IMG/VR virus record: IMGVR_UViG_3300020190_000032
Span: 20,316 to 84,315 of that record
Origin: a virus
Direction: 5' to 3' (one strand)
DNA length: 64,000 bases
This document shows positions 33,580-41,576 of the stretch, piece by piece. Numbering within the stretch: the first letter of the stretch is position 1; every line of letters begins with the position of its first letter. The translations under genes and the position numbers were made by a program. Under the pieces are notes generated by a model that ran no database searches, was not told the origin of the DNA, and saw nothing but the letters and a program-made list of their open reading frames with translations.

Positions 33580-34020
33580 ATGAAACGTCAACTGCAAATT
33601 GCGTCGGCATGCGACGAGATCAAAACCTTACTGATTGATAAAAATCTTCGCTACGGAGATAGCGCTTTAAATCCAGTTCGAATTTTTAGCAAATCGGACG
33701 CAGTCGAACAAATTCTAGTTCGTATCGACGACAAACTCAGCAGGATTCAACGTGGTGCGGGGCTGATAGCAAGTGATGAAGATGTTGTCAATGATCTCAT
33801 TGGCTATCTTATTCTTTTGAAAATTGCTCTTAAGGAAAATATTCAGCCGGAACATGATTCAATCACTGGCAGTTTTTTTACCTCAAGAAGCGAGTACGAT
33901 AATATTTTATTACGCAATAACTCTGATTCCATAAATCGTAATGACGTGTGGGACGGAGCTGATATTGACTCTCCATTTGATTTTTATATTGATACTATTA
34001 ATTCACGCAGTCCCGATTAA
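33580..34020 (+). CDS. DUF1599/Nmad1-like nucleotide-metabolism protein
   Basis: A 146-aa protein. The segment KNLRYGDSALNPVRIFSKSD ... ILVRIDDKLSRIQRG ... VVNDLIGYLILLKIAL matches the recalled pattern of small helical phage proteins grouped as DUF1599/nucleotide-modification-associated (K-x-YGDS, R-x-DDKLSR, DxxNDLIGY). Relatives resemble MazG/all-alpha NTP pyrophosphatases. With dCTP deaminase and ThyX present but no dUTPase seen, an NTP-hydrolysing role is attractive but unproven. Confidence 0.6.
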   Translation: MKRQLQIASACDEIKTLLIDKNLRYGDSALNPVRIFSKSDAVEQILVRIDDKLSRIQRGAGLIASDEDVVNDLIGYLILLKIALKENIQPEHDSITGSFFTSRSEYDNILLRNNSDSINRNDVWDGADIDSPFDFYIDTINSRSPD

Positions 34021-34379
34021 TGGACTACCCGGAAATCATACTGCCTTTGCGTTTAATGTCAAAGGCCAGGCCGAGAGTAACCAGCATGGGCACTTATATG
34101 CCAAAGCCTTATCAACTTTGGCGTAAAGAATGTGCTGATTTACTAAAAGAAGCTTGGCAAAGGCCTCCATTAGATCATCCTATAGCGGTAGAGATTGACT
34201 GTTATGGGACTGCTCGCGGTGATATTGATAATTATATGGGCGCTCTTTTTGATACTGCGAACGGAATAGTTTGGACAGACGACAGAGCTTCAATTATTCA
34301 ACGGGCGACAATCAGTTATTACAAGCGACCGATACTTGAGAGCTGCTGGAAGCTTAGGGTCTCAGACCTGCTAGAATAG
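34020..34379 (+). CDS. rusA: RusA-like Holliday junction resolvase
   Basis: A 119-aa protein starting in a TAATG overlap. It shows the RusA pattern: RLMSKARPRVTSMG near the N-terminus and GRG-like DIDNYMGALFDTANGIVWTD with the Asp residues that bind metal (D-x-DN ... DD). It should cut four-way junctions arising from recombination and replication before packaging. Length is usual for the family. Confidence 0.85.
   Translation: MDYPEIILPLRLMSKARPRVTSMGTYMPKPYQLWRKECADLLKEAWQRPPLDHPIAVEIDCYGTARGDIDNYMGALFDTANGIVWTDDRASIIQRATISYYKRPILESCWKLRVSDLLE
34370..34378 (+). promoter_or_regulatory. Putative -10 element GCTAGAATA
   Basis: TAGAAT at 34372-34377 at the very end of the resolvase gene, 18 nt before the ATG at 34397. 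A perfect GGTCT-C-AGACC dyad lies just upstream (about 34358-34368). Confidence 0.35.
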
Positions 34380-34396
34380 TCAGAGTTATCAAATTT

Positions 34397-35281
34397 ATGA
34401 CAGACTTCAAGGCGGAGGTTTGTTATTTTCAGCAAGACGGTGAATATCGTCGCCAAGCCGGTGAAAGCCAGTCGCACCTGAAATCAATACTGCTTAGTCC
34501 AGCCCATTACCAAGCCAACAGGAAACGTCGCTTTAGGGCGTCTTCTGTCATGACCATTGGCACTGCTACACATTGCAGGGCCTTAGAGGGCGACCAAACA
34601 TTTGAAAACAGTTTTGTCCTGAAGCCTGAAAATGTAAAATATACTACAAAAGAAGGCCGAGAGTGGCGTGACTCACAAGGGAATAAAACCATTCTCGTAA
34701 ATGACGGGATTGACCATCAATGGGATTGTGTAATGGGTATGACCGAGGCCCTGAGAAAGATGTCTTGGTTCGATCCGTCTCAGAAAGATTACAGAAAATA
34801 CAACGAAGTATCTTTCTACTGGGAAGAGATGGGCATTCCTTGTAAGGCAAGGCTTGATAGGATTCTTGTGACTGATGACGAAGTTCATGTTATCGACTTA
34901 AAGACCACGGATTCAATTTCTGTGGAAAAGTTTCAGAGTAAAGCAGTTGACCTTGGCTACGATTTTCAGGCGGGCTGGTATTCACATGCCGCTGAATTGG
35001 TGTACGAAAAGCCGGTCAGATTTACTTTTGTTGCAATTGAACGCAATGAGCCATGGTCTGTTGGCATTTTTGAGGTGCCACAAGACATGATGCAAGAAGC
35101 TAGGCGTAAAAACGAAAAAGCACTCAAGACCTTAAGGAAATGTTTGGATACTGGGGAGTGGCCAGGCATCCTTCCAGTCCCTAAAATCCTTGAGTACCCG
35201 CGCTGGTACACACCAATTTCCGATACAGTTAACCTAGAACCTGCCAACAGCAATAGCAATGACTTCGTCCCACTTTTCTGA
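34397..35281 (+). CDS. PD-(D/E)XK exonuclease, RecE/DUF3799-like
   Basis: A 294-aa protein. The nuclease core is visible as GIPCKARLDRILVTDDEVHV followed by IDLKTTDSIS, giving the D ... DxK catalytic pattern, then LGYDFQAGWYSHAA, a helix conserved in RecE/Cas4-like nucleases. N-terminal SHLKSILLSPAHYQ and IGTATHCRALEG also fit. It probably resects duplex ends for the annealing protein at 30.8 kb. Its end overlaps thyX by 23 bp. Confidence 0.8.
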   Translation: MTDFKAEVCYFQQDGEYRRQAGESQSHLKSILLSPAHYQANRKRRFRASSVMTIGTATHCRALEGDQTFENSFVLKPENVKYTTKEGREWRDSQGNKTILVNDGIDHQWDCVMGMTEALRKMSWFDPSQKDYRKYNEVSFYWEEMGIPCKARLDRILVTDDEVHVIDLKTTDSISVEKFQSKAVDLGYDFQAGWYSHAAELVYEKPVRFTFVAIERNEPWSVGIFEVPQDMMQEARRKNEKALKTLRKCLDTGEWPGILPVPKILEYPRWYTPISDTVNLEPANSNSNDFVPLF

Positions 35282-35924
35282 TTGCAAGCTCGTTAGCATT
35301 ACTCCCAATGCGGAAGAACAACTTGTGTTCTTTGCTCGGGTTAGTAATCCGAAGGGCCAAGACAACAAGGATACGGCTCCTAAATTAATTAAATACTTAA
35401 TCACTCATAAGCATTGGTCGCCATTTCAATTGGCAGACATGACCATTGAGATTAATACAACAAGAGCAATCTCTGCGCAGATTTTGCGACATAGGGCCTT
35501 TACATTCCAAGAATTTTCTCAGCGATATGCTGACGTTGGACTTCTTGGGGCACCAATTGTGCCGCACCTTAGAGCGCAAGATTTTAAAAACCGTCAAAAC
35601 AGTACGGATGACTTAGCGGAAAGACTTGGAGCGGAAAAGCTCAGCTCTTTCTATAGAAGAATTTCTAACTTATTTGAGGAATCGGAGCATCTTTACGGTG
35701 AGATGGTTTCTGTCGGCGTGGCAAAAGAATGCGCAAGGAGTATTTTACCCTTGGCATCGCGAACTCGCTTGTATATGCATGGTTCAGTGCGTGATTGGAT
35801 ACATTATCTACAGGTTCGCAGTGGAGTTGAAACTCAACTTGAACATCGGGAGATTGCTTTAGCAATTCTTGAGATCTTTAAGCAGCAATTACCAAACACC
35901 TATGAGGCCGCATTCGGATCCTGA
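35259..35924 (+). CDS. thyX: Flavin-dependent thymidylate synthase ThyX
   Basis: A 221-aa protein. It carries the signature RHRAFTFQEFSQRY (RHR-x7-S type motif) that binds FAD and dUMP, with HWSPFQLADMTIEI before it and RDWIHYLQVRSGVETQLEHR near the end. It makes dTMP from dUMP using methylene-tetrahydrofolate and FADH2. Length fits the family. With class II ribonucleotide reductase and dCTP deaminase it forms the phage DNA-precursor supply. Confidence 0.95.
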   Translation: MTSSHFSDCKLVSITPNAEEQLVFFARVSNPKGQDNKDTAPKLIKYLITHKHWSPFQLADMTIEINTTRAISAQILRHRAFTFQEFSQRYADVGLLGAPIVPHLRAQDFKNRQNSTDDLAERLGAEKLSSFYRRISNLFEESEHLYGEMVSVGVAKECARSILPLASRTRLYMHGSVRDWIHYLQVRSGVETQLEHREIALAILEIFKQQLPNTYEAAFGS

Positions 35925-35926
35925 AA

Positions 35927-36115
35927 ATGTTAAAACCCAAAGTTTATCCGGTTCTGCTGCAGGCAATTGAAGAAGGAGTTCTTTATGGTTATAACAGGGC
36001 TCATAAGCATGTTGAAAAACCAGATGATATTCTTCTTGTAGATACCATTGTTAAATGCACCATGGAAGCGGTGCTGGAGTGGTTTGAGATTGAGGATAGC
36101 AATATGGCATCCTAA
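35927..36115 (+). CDS. Small unknown phage protein, 62 aa
   Basis: A 62-aa protein starting 2 nt after thyX. The phrases VYPVLLQAIEEGVLYGYNRA and HKHVEKPDDILLVDTI are recalled from a small conserved cyanophage family near terminase genes. Helical; no catalytic motif. Function unknown. Confidence 0.7.
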   Translation: MLKPKVYPVLLQAIEEGVLYGYNRAHKHVEKPDDILLVDTIVKCTMEAVLEWFEIEDSNMAS

Positions 36116-36135
36116 CGGGATTCATAAATTAACTA

Positions 36136-36723
36136 GTGGCAGGTCATTGCTACGATTTCCGCAGGGGATACGAGATTAGAACCAAATATGGTAAGCATGA
36201 AAATGCTAACCAATTTAAAGCGTTCCAAGAATACTTAAGGATGGGCGCTAATCGCTCATTTGAACCTGTAGCAAAAACTGCAAGTGTAGATTCAAGTACA
36301 GTTCGTACTTGGGCTAAAAAGTTTGAATGGGAAAAAAGAGCAGCTCAATGGGATAAAGAGCAGGTTGCTATGACTTGGCGTGATGCAGATAAGATGCGCG
36401 AAAGGCGTCATAAGCAATCTATTATTGAATTTAGAGATGCATCTGAGCGGCAAGCTCGTATGATGATGGAAATCTCTGAAGACCTTCTTTGCGTTCTAAC
36501 TAAAAGAGTTAAAGATGCTCAAGATCGAGGCGAGGAGGTCCCAATGGCTCTTGTTTCTGGTTTGCTTCGTGCAACGGCTAACATCACAGAGCAATCGAGA
36601 CAAGCCTGGGCATCTGCCTTAGGTGTGGAGGATATGCTACAGCTTGTGGAGCAGGAACTTGAACGAGTTACAGTCGAAGAGATTGACGAAGTAGATGATG
36701 ATATAATTGAGTTAGACGAATAA
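36136..36723 (+). CDS. terS: Terminase small subunit
   Basis: A 195-aa protein with GTG start. A helix-turn-helix candidate at ~50-85 (SFEPVAKTASVDSSTVRTW then FEWEKRAAQWDKE) has the W ... FxWxxRAxxWD signature of phage small terminases. A long helical middle (oligomerisation) and a very acidic C-terminus follow. It recognises the packaging site and regulates the large subunit encoded just downstream. Confidence 0.8.
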   Translation: MAGHCYDFRRGYEIRTKYGKHENANQFKAFQEYLRMGANRSFEPVAKTASVDSSTVRTWAKKFEWEKRAAQWDKEQVAMTWRDADKMRERRHKQSIIEFRDASERQARMMMEISEDLLCVLTKRVKDAQDRGEEVPMALVSGLLRATANITEQSRQAWASALGVEDMLQLVEQELERVTVEEIDEVDDDIIELDE

Positions 36724-36728
36724 AACAA

Positions 36729-36899
36729 ATGGAAGATCAAAAATTAAGAGTCATTGAAAACGAAGACGGCAGTCTCACTATTGAATGGGACGAAGATCAT
36801 CCGTTTGCTTCCATTTTTGAAAGCTGGACTGAGGATGACTGGGTTGAATCTATTCGCCTTGGCAGTGAAAGAGCCAAGGAACTAGAAAATGGCCAATAA
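36729..36899 (+). CDS. Small acidic protein between terminase genes, 56 aa
   Basis: A 56-aa protein (MEDQKLRVIENEDGSLTIEW ...), very acidic, overlapping the terminase large-subunit start by 11 bp. The VIENEDGSLTIEWDE phrase is recalled from small proteins in many cyanophages. Function unknown; location suggests a packaging accessory role. Confidence 0.75.
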   Translation: MEDQKLRVIENEDGSLTIEWDEDHPFASIFESWTEDDWVESIRLGSERAKELENGQ

Positions 36900-38409
36900 A
36901 CTCGGCAGGGATTACTTACAAAAATCAGCAAGATCTCAGGGGATGCTTAAAGCCCTGAGAGAAAAGAAGCTGCAATTAAAAGAGAAAGGGGAACGAATAC
37001 TTCTTCATAAATTCATCAAAGAAGTTTATCCAAATTACAAGTTCTATAAATTTCACGCCGTATTAATTAAACAACTTCAACGGATTATTGACGGAGAATG
37101 CACAAGGCTAATTTTGCAGGTTCCGCCAAGAACGGGGAAAAGTCTTCTCAGTTCTCAGTTACTTCCTGCTGCATACCTGTTGGCGCATCCAGATCGGTTT
37201 GTAGGTATATCTTCTTATTCGGCAGAACTTAGTCAAGGATTCTCCCGCAAGGCTAGGGACTTCTTTAAAGAAGCTGGAGGGCAGCTAGACCCCACCTCTC
37301 AGGCCGTGAATGCCTGGGGGACCCAGGGCGGTGGTGGTTTATGGGCGGCAGGTGTTGGGGGTGCCATTACGGGCCGTTCTGGCCACCTCCTCATTATTGA
37401 TGACCCCGTTAAAAACAGGGAAGAAGCCGAAAGTCCTCGTTTGATGGAAAAGCTTTGGGACTGGTATGCATCAACCCTGTATACACGTTTGGAGCCTGAG
37501 GTTGGATCTATTGTTGTCATTCAGACTAGATGGTCTGAAACAGACATGATTGGACAACTTATTGAAAACGAGCTTAATGTAAGCGAACGAGGTAGAGAGA
37601 ATTGGACTATTGTTGATTTACCTGCATTGTTTGAGGATGAAGGAAGTCGTCCACCCTTACCTGGGCATTGTGAAGTAGTGCCCGATTGGCGAGAAGAAGA
37701 AGGTCAGGCATTATGTCCTCAAAGGTATGACGAGGAAGATTACGAAAGGATTAGGGAAGCAATTGGAGCGCGAGAATTTGCCTCGCTTTATCAACAAAGA
37801 CCCGCCCCGGTTGGCGGTAACATGTTCAATCCTGATTGGTGGCAATATTATGAACATGATACAATTATGCCGGATTTTAGCAGAATAATGCTTTCTGTTG
37901 ACTGTACCTTTACGGACGCAAATACGAGTGACTTTGTTGTCGGCGCTGTTATTGGCCAAGCGGGTAATTCATTTTATGTTTTAGATTTATTTAGGGAAAA
38001 AACTGACGTTATTGGCACTATGTCAATGATTTCAAGAATGTACAAACGACACGTCCTTGACGGAACAGTTATTGAACTTGCTGCAAGTGGTTATGCTGTT
38101 TATCAAATGGCCAAAAAGAAAATTCCAGGATTGATTGGATTCAAGCCAGAAAAGAGCAAAGAGGCTAGGGCTGCTGGCATTGTTCCTGTGGTTGAAGCTG
38201 GAAATGTCTATTTGCCCGCTAGCGCTCCTTGGCTTGATGCCTTTATATCAGAATTTAGTTTGTTCCCAGCGGCAAAAAATGACGACCAGGTTGACGCTGT
38301 GACAATGGCGATCAACTATTGCCTTCAAAGAACCGCACCTCAGTTGACTCAGGTTACTTGGGGTAGGGGCACAAGATATATTGATGAAGGCAGTATCTAT
38401 AACTCATAG
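36889..38409 (+). CDS. terL: Terminase large subunit
   Basis: A 506-aa protein. The ATPase part shows Walker A LQVPPRTGKSLLSSQ (~75-88) and Walker B HLLIIDDPVKNREEAES (~165). The nuclease part begins at MLSVDCTFTDANTSDFVVGA (~330) with the Asp residues of an RNaseH-like fold and ends with AKNDDQVDAVTMAINY. It pumps DNA into proheads and cuts concatemers. Full length for the family. Confidence 0.95.
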   Translation: MANKLGRDYLQKSARSQGMLKALREKKLQLKEKGERILLHKFIKEVYPNYKFYKFHAVLIKQLQRIIDGECTRLILQVPPRTGKSLLSSQLLPAAYLLAHPDRFVGISSYSAELSQGFSRKARDFFKEAGGQLDPTSQAVNAWGTQGGGGLWAAGVGGAITGRSGHLLIIDDPVKNREEAESPRLMEKLWDWYASTLYTRLEPEVGSIVVIQTRWSETDMIGQLIENELNVSERGRENWTIVDLPALFEDEGSRPPLPGHCEVVPDWREEEGQALCPQRYDEEDYERIREAIGAREFASLYQQRPAPVGGNMFNPDWWQYYEHDTIMPDFSRIMLSVDCTFTDANTSDFVVGAVIGQAGNSFYVLDLFREKTDVIGTMSMISRMYKRHVLDGTVIELAASGYAVYQMAKKKIPGLIGFKPEKSKEARAAGIVPVVEAGNVYLPASAPWLDAFISEFSLFPAAKNDDQVDAVTMAINYCLQRTAPQLTQVTWGRGTRYIDEGSIYNS

Positions 38410-38410
38410 T

Positions 38411-38419
38411 GATACACTG
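38411..38419 (+). promoter_or_regulatory. Putative phage -10 element GATACACTG
   Basis: GATACACTG ends 18 nt before the ATG at 38438 of sigma factor 2. A TATAAATA string, like the T4 late promoter box, directly follows at 38421-38428 but is too near the start to be a -10. Confidence 0.45.
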
Positions 38420-38437
38420 GTATAAATAGTTATTTAA

Positions 38438-39064
38438 ATGGCACGCAAAGCCAGGCAGTTTCAATTATCAAAAGAGCAACAAAAGTTAGCCTCTGATAAT
38501 ATCAACTTAGCTCGCCGTGAAGCTTGGCGGCTACAAAGAACAACTGACATCGATTACGATACCCTTGAGGGCGCTGCGCTGGAAGGATTATGCAAGGCGG
38601 CGTACAGATATGATCCTTCTTCTGGTTATAAGTTCAGCAGCTTAGCGGTCCCCACAATTAGAGGAGAACTTCTTCACTGGATTAGAGATAAAACATATTC
38701 AATGCGTTTGACGCACAAGATGCGTGAGACATGGATCAGAGGCAGAAAGTTATTATATAAAGGATTCTTGGATGACGAGATTGCAAAGGCTCTGGAAATA
38801 ACCTCTGAAGAATGGCAGGAAATTAAAGGCGTTTGCTCCGGCCCGCCACTTGAGTTGAACGATCAAGCCAATCCAACAGAGTCACTTGAGCCAGAGGAAA
38901 TTAATTTTGCAGAAAGGTTTCAGGTATTAACCAAAATGGGATGGAGTCAAATGACGGAGCAGGAGCAGCAAATGATTTCAAATTATTTCAACAACCCTTC
39001 GACTCGCATACCGTACAATCAGGTAAAGGCTTTTACTGAAAACTCAATTCGATTTGATGTCTAA
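38438..39064 (+). CDS. RNA polymerase sigma factor 2, SigF/SigB-like
   Basis: A 208-aa protein. Region 2 is visible at ~25-95: DYDTLEGAALEGLCKAAYRY, SSGYKFSSLAVPTIRGELLH and WIRDKTYSMRLTHKMRE, with the FSSxAVPxIRG phrase of alternative (SigF/B-type) factors. Region 4 is short and degenerate (SQMTEQEQQMISNYF), so promoter -35 contact may be weak. It probably drives late transcription; this is inference from having two different phage sigma factors. Confidence 0.8.
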   Translation: MARKARQFQLSKEQQKLASDNINLARREAWRLQRTTDIDYDTLEGAALEGLCKAAYRYDPSSGYKFSSLAVPTIRGELLHWIRDKTYSMRLTHKMRETWIRGRKLLYKGFLDDEIAKALEITSEEWQEIKGVCSGPPLELNDQANPTESLEPEEINFAERFQVLTKMGWSQMTEQEQQMISNYFNNPSTRIPYNQVKAFTENSIRFDV

Positions 39065-39078
39065 AATCTTTATTTAGT

Positions 39079-39091
39079 CTCACTTTGAGAC
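39079..39091. repeat. Inverted repeat sharing a 13-mer with the right end
   Basis: Within GTCTCA-CTT-TGAGAC in the 45-nt gap before the primase. The reverse complement GTCTCAAAGTGAG occurs exactly at 63740-63752. Confidence 0.55.
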
Positions 39092-39109
39092 GTTGCAGTC
39101 CGCGATGAC

Positions 39110-40717
39110 GTGGATACACTGCAAATATTAAAAGGACTCGGTTTGGCGCTTTCAGAGGAAACGATAGAAAAGATTAAGAGCCTGACGGTTTCTGCCGTTC
39201 TTGAAAAAGAAGGTGTATTTCTTAAAAGAGTAGGAAGAGAATTCGTTACACATTGTATTTGGCATAAAGATAAAAATCCATCTCTTACGATCTCAGACGA
39301 AAAAGGTTTCACTTTTTGTCACGTCTGCAGAGAGGGTGGTGATGTAATCAGTTTCATTAAGAAGAAGTATGGCTTAAATTTCAGGGAGGCTTGTGAAAGG
39401 ATTGCAGCATCAAATAATATACAGGTTATCTACAAGGACGAAGATCCCGGTGTAGCAATTGAGAAAAAGAAAAAAATCGATGCCGCATTGCATGAAGCTC
39501 ATCAAAAACACGAGTATTTTAGGTCGACATTAAAGCAGAGTGAAACTGCTATTAATTTTATTAAACAGCGTGGTATTTTACCTGAAACTTCTAGGCAGTT
39601 CAGTCTCGGTTATGACCCAAAAGAAAATCGACTTGTAATACCTATTAAAGATTACATGGGTAGAGTTGTTGGCTTTAGCAGAAGAGCAATCGGAGATGAT
39701 AGGCCAAAATATAAAAACACTGAAAATAATCTCATTTTCAATAAGTCAGAAATTGTTTTCAACGAATATGATGCAATGGAGTCGATGCGCTCCGAAGGGC
39801 AATGTATTTTCGTAGAAGGTCATATTGATGTCATTTCGATGTGGCAAGCTGGCATTAAAAATGTTGTTGCTTTGCAGGGTACTGCTTCTCCATCTGACAA
39901 TGTTATACAGCGAATGATGCGCAGAACAAATAGTTTTGTTCTTTGCATGGATGCTGATGAGGGCGGTGAAAAAGCTATAGGAATATTTTTAAACGCAGTT
40001 AAGTCTTTGACGTTATCTGGAAAGCTTGACGTAAAAATAGCTTCAATATCCGGCGGCAAGGACCCAGATGAAGCAATAAAAAATGGTTTTAATATTCAGG
40101 ATGCTATTGACAATGCTATTCCATGGCTTGATTGGATTCTTGATAAATGGCTTTTAAATTTAGACTTTACTAATACATCAAAAATTCAAGAAGTTGAAAG
40201 TAAAGTCAAAGAACTTATTTCAAATATAACCAGTTCGGCTTTACGGGCTCATTATTTTGACAAGGCGGCAATTCGGCTTGCTCAGAACAAACAAAATGTC
40301 GCGGCGGAAATACTTAAAAATCTTCAGTCAGATACCTCTTGCACACCGGGACAAAGGGTTTGGAGAAGGCCGGATAAATATTGGACTCGCTCCATTGTGG
40401 AAAAAAGATTACTTCGTCTTTATATCCATCAGCCATCTTTGCGGTTTATGCTTGGATCATTAATGGATAACTTGATTAATCCGGATATGATCTGGCTTTG
40501 GAGTAGGATAAAAGAGCTTGAAGGGCAGTCTTTGGTTGACTGCACTCCTTATAGCGTTATGGCTATACTTGCAGTTGCTGAGCCTAGGTACTTACAAAAG
40601 TTAAGGCCACTTGCAAGGCCAACTGTGAAAGTTGACGATTCTGATCAAGTCTTGATTCATATTGAAGACGTAATGACAAAGTCGATTACTGAAGAAATCG
40701 AAGGCACACTATCCTGA
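39110..40717 (+). CDS. dnaG: DNA primase, DnaG-like
   Basis: A 535-aa protein. An N-terminal zinc finger (HCIWHKDKNPS ... FTFCHVCREGG, CHCC type) is followed by the RNA polymerase core and a TOPRIM domain (IFVEGHIDVISMWQAGI and FVLCMDADEGGEKA). The C-terminal ~130 residues are helical, possibly the helicase contact. Annotated from GTG 39110; TTG 39143 is an alternative with AAAAGGA 7 nt upstream and a GATACACTG motif 21 nt upstream. It makes primers for the phage fork with the DnaB-like helicase. Confidence 0.9.
   Translation: MDTLQILKGLGLALSEETIEKIKSLTVSAVLEKEGVFLKRVGREFVTHCIWHKDKNPSLTISDEKGFTFCHVCREGGDVISFIKKKYGLNFREACERIAASNNIQVIYKDEDPGVAIEKKKKIDAALHEAHQKHEYFRSTLKQSETAINFIKQRGILPETSRQFSLGYDPKENRLVIPIKDYMGRVVGFSRRAIGDDRPKYKNTENNLIFNKSEIVFNEYDAMESMRSEGQCIFVEGHIDVISMWQAGIKNVVALQGTASPSDNVIQRMMRRTNSFVLCMDADEGGEKAIGIFLNAVKSLTLSGKLDVKIASISGGKDPDEAIKNGFNIQDAIDNAIPWLDWILDKWLLNLDFTNTSKIQEVESKVKELISNITSSALRAHYFDKAAIRLAQNKQNVAAEILKNLQSDTSCTPGQRVWRRPDKYWTRSIVEKRLLRLYIHQPSLRFMLGSLMDNLINPDMIWLWSRIKELEGQSLVDCTPYSVMAILAVAEPRYLQKLRPLARPTVKVDDSDQVLIHIEDVMTKSITEEIEGTLS
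40703..40711 (+). promoter_or_regulatory. Putative phage -10 element GGCACACTA
   Basis: GGCACACTA inside the last codons of the primase gene, 23 nt before the ATG at 40735. Identical to the elements at 1472 and 25104. Confidence 0.45.
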
Positions 40718-40734
40718 CGGTAACACCATGAACA

Positions 40735-40962
40735 ATGGGGCTGTACTTTCTTTATCTGACGCTCATCTGTTTAGCCATTTTTTATCCTGTCGATGCGGCC
40801 ATTGCTGCTGAGACCATCTGGTTGAAGGTGAAAATCTTTTTTCTGGATGCCGTTTTGCTTATTCAGTCCTACATTATTTACCGTAAACTGAAAGCGGATT
40901 TTGAGAGGATGCAAATTCCTGTTCCTCCTTTCCGCTTTACCTCAATACAGGAACGACACTAA
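40735..40962 (+). CDS. Small membrane protein, 75 aa
   Basis: Two hydrophobic stretches (LYFLYLTLICLAIFYPVDAA and IFFLDAVLLIQSYIIY) separated by a short polar loop, then a basic tail. Predicted inner-membrane protein of unknown role. The stop overlaps the next start (TAATG). Confidence 0.65.
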   Translation: MGLYFLYLTLICLAIFYPVDAAIAAETIWLKVKIFFLDAVLLIQSYIIYRKLKADFERMQIPVPPFRFTSIQERH

Positions 40963-41111
40963 TGTCCAAGAAGACTGCCACCGTATTTGAATCTGCGCCT
41001 CCTAAGCGAACAAGAATTGGTGACGGCCGAAGGGTCAGAACCCGTCTGGCACAAGGTCGTACAAAGCGCAGTCCTAAGCGTAAATTCTACAGAGGACAAG
41101 GTAAGGGTTGA
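40962..41111 (+). CDS. Small basic protein, 49 aa
   Basis: A 49-aa Arg/Lys-rich protein (MSKKTATVFESAPPKRTRIG ... KFYRGQGKG). The VFESxPPKRTRIGDG and YRGQGKG phrases are recalled from a small cyanophage family. TAATG overlap upstream. Function unknown; nucleic-acid binding possible from charge. Confidence 0.7.
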   Translation: MSKKTATVFESAPPKRTRIGDGRRVRTRLAQGRTKRSPKRKFYRGQGKG

Positions 41112-41114
41112 GTC

Positions 41115-41429
41115 ATGATTAGTAACGAGGGGCAGTACATCAAGAAAGTCTGTGACGAAGTTCATCTTCTGCTTTTAGAAGATCGAATTGCTGAGGCTGC
41201 CTCTCTGTTGTTTGAAATTAACAAAGAAGACAGCAGCTTTTGGTATAAAGCTAAAATTGCTTTATACAAATCTGCTGTAGGGCATCGCGAGCTATTCGTG
41301 ATAGCAAGCCTCATTGGCGTGGCAGAAAAGGACGAACTTGACCAGTCCTACCATTTAGTGCCAGGTCTATTTGCACTTCGCAAACAAAATCATGATCACT
41401 CAAAAGGATTCATCCCACCAAAAGGATGA
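41115..41429 (+). CDS. Unknown helical protein, 104 aa
   Basis: A 104-aa, mainly helical protein (KVCDEVHLLLLEDRIAEAAS ... FWYKAKIALYKSAVGHRELF). No motif recognised. Starts 3 nt after the preceding gene and overlaps the next by 38 bp. Confidence 0.6.
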   Translation: MISNEGQYIKKVCDEVHLLLLEDRIAEAASLLFEINKEDSSFWYKAKIALYKSAVGHRELFVIASLIGVAEKDELDQSYHLVPGLFALRKQNHDHSKGFIPPKG

Positions 41430-41526
41430 GCCAGTTAAGGATTTAGACCAAGAACGTGCTGACTTTTGGCAGAAAAAGTGCCTTGAAGAGCCAGCTTGCA
41501 TTGGTTGCAAAATTTATGATTTATAA
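41392..41526 (+). CDS. Small Cys-containing protein, 44 aa
   Basis: A 44-aa protein ending FWQKKCLEEPACIGCKIYDL. The C-terminal WQKxC-x-ACxxCxxYD pattern is recalled from cyanophage small proteins and may bind a metal. It overlaps the preceding gene in another frame; the recognisable ending argues that it is real. Confidence 0.6.
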   Translation: MITQKDSSHQKDEPVKDLDQERADFWQKKCLEEPACIGCKIYDL

Positions 41527-41546
41527 GGAAATTTGTAGCCAACGCC

Positions 41547-41564
41547 GGTAGACTGTATCTACCG
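41547..41564 (+). promoter_or_regulatory. Putative -10 element with overlapping dyad before RNR
   Basis: GGTAGACTG (41547-41555) ends 21 nt before the ATG at 41577. It lies inside a perfect 7-bp dyad CGGTAGA-CTGTA-TCTACCG (41546-41564), which could be an operator. Confidence 0.5.
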
Positions 41565-41576
41565 ATCATCACACGG

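Noticed and set aside
38421-38428. T4-type late promoter TATAAATA before sigma factor 2
   Set aside because: Only 9 nt from the start codon, and no similar box is placed consistently before other late genes; the adjacent GATACACTG fits better.
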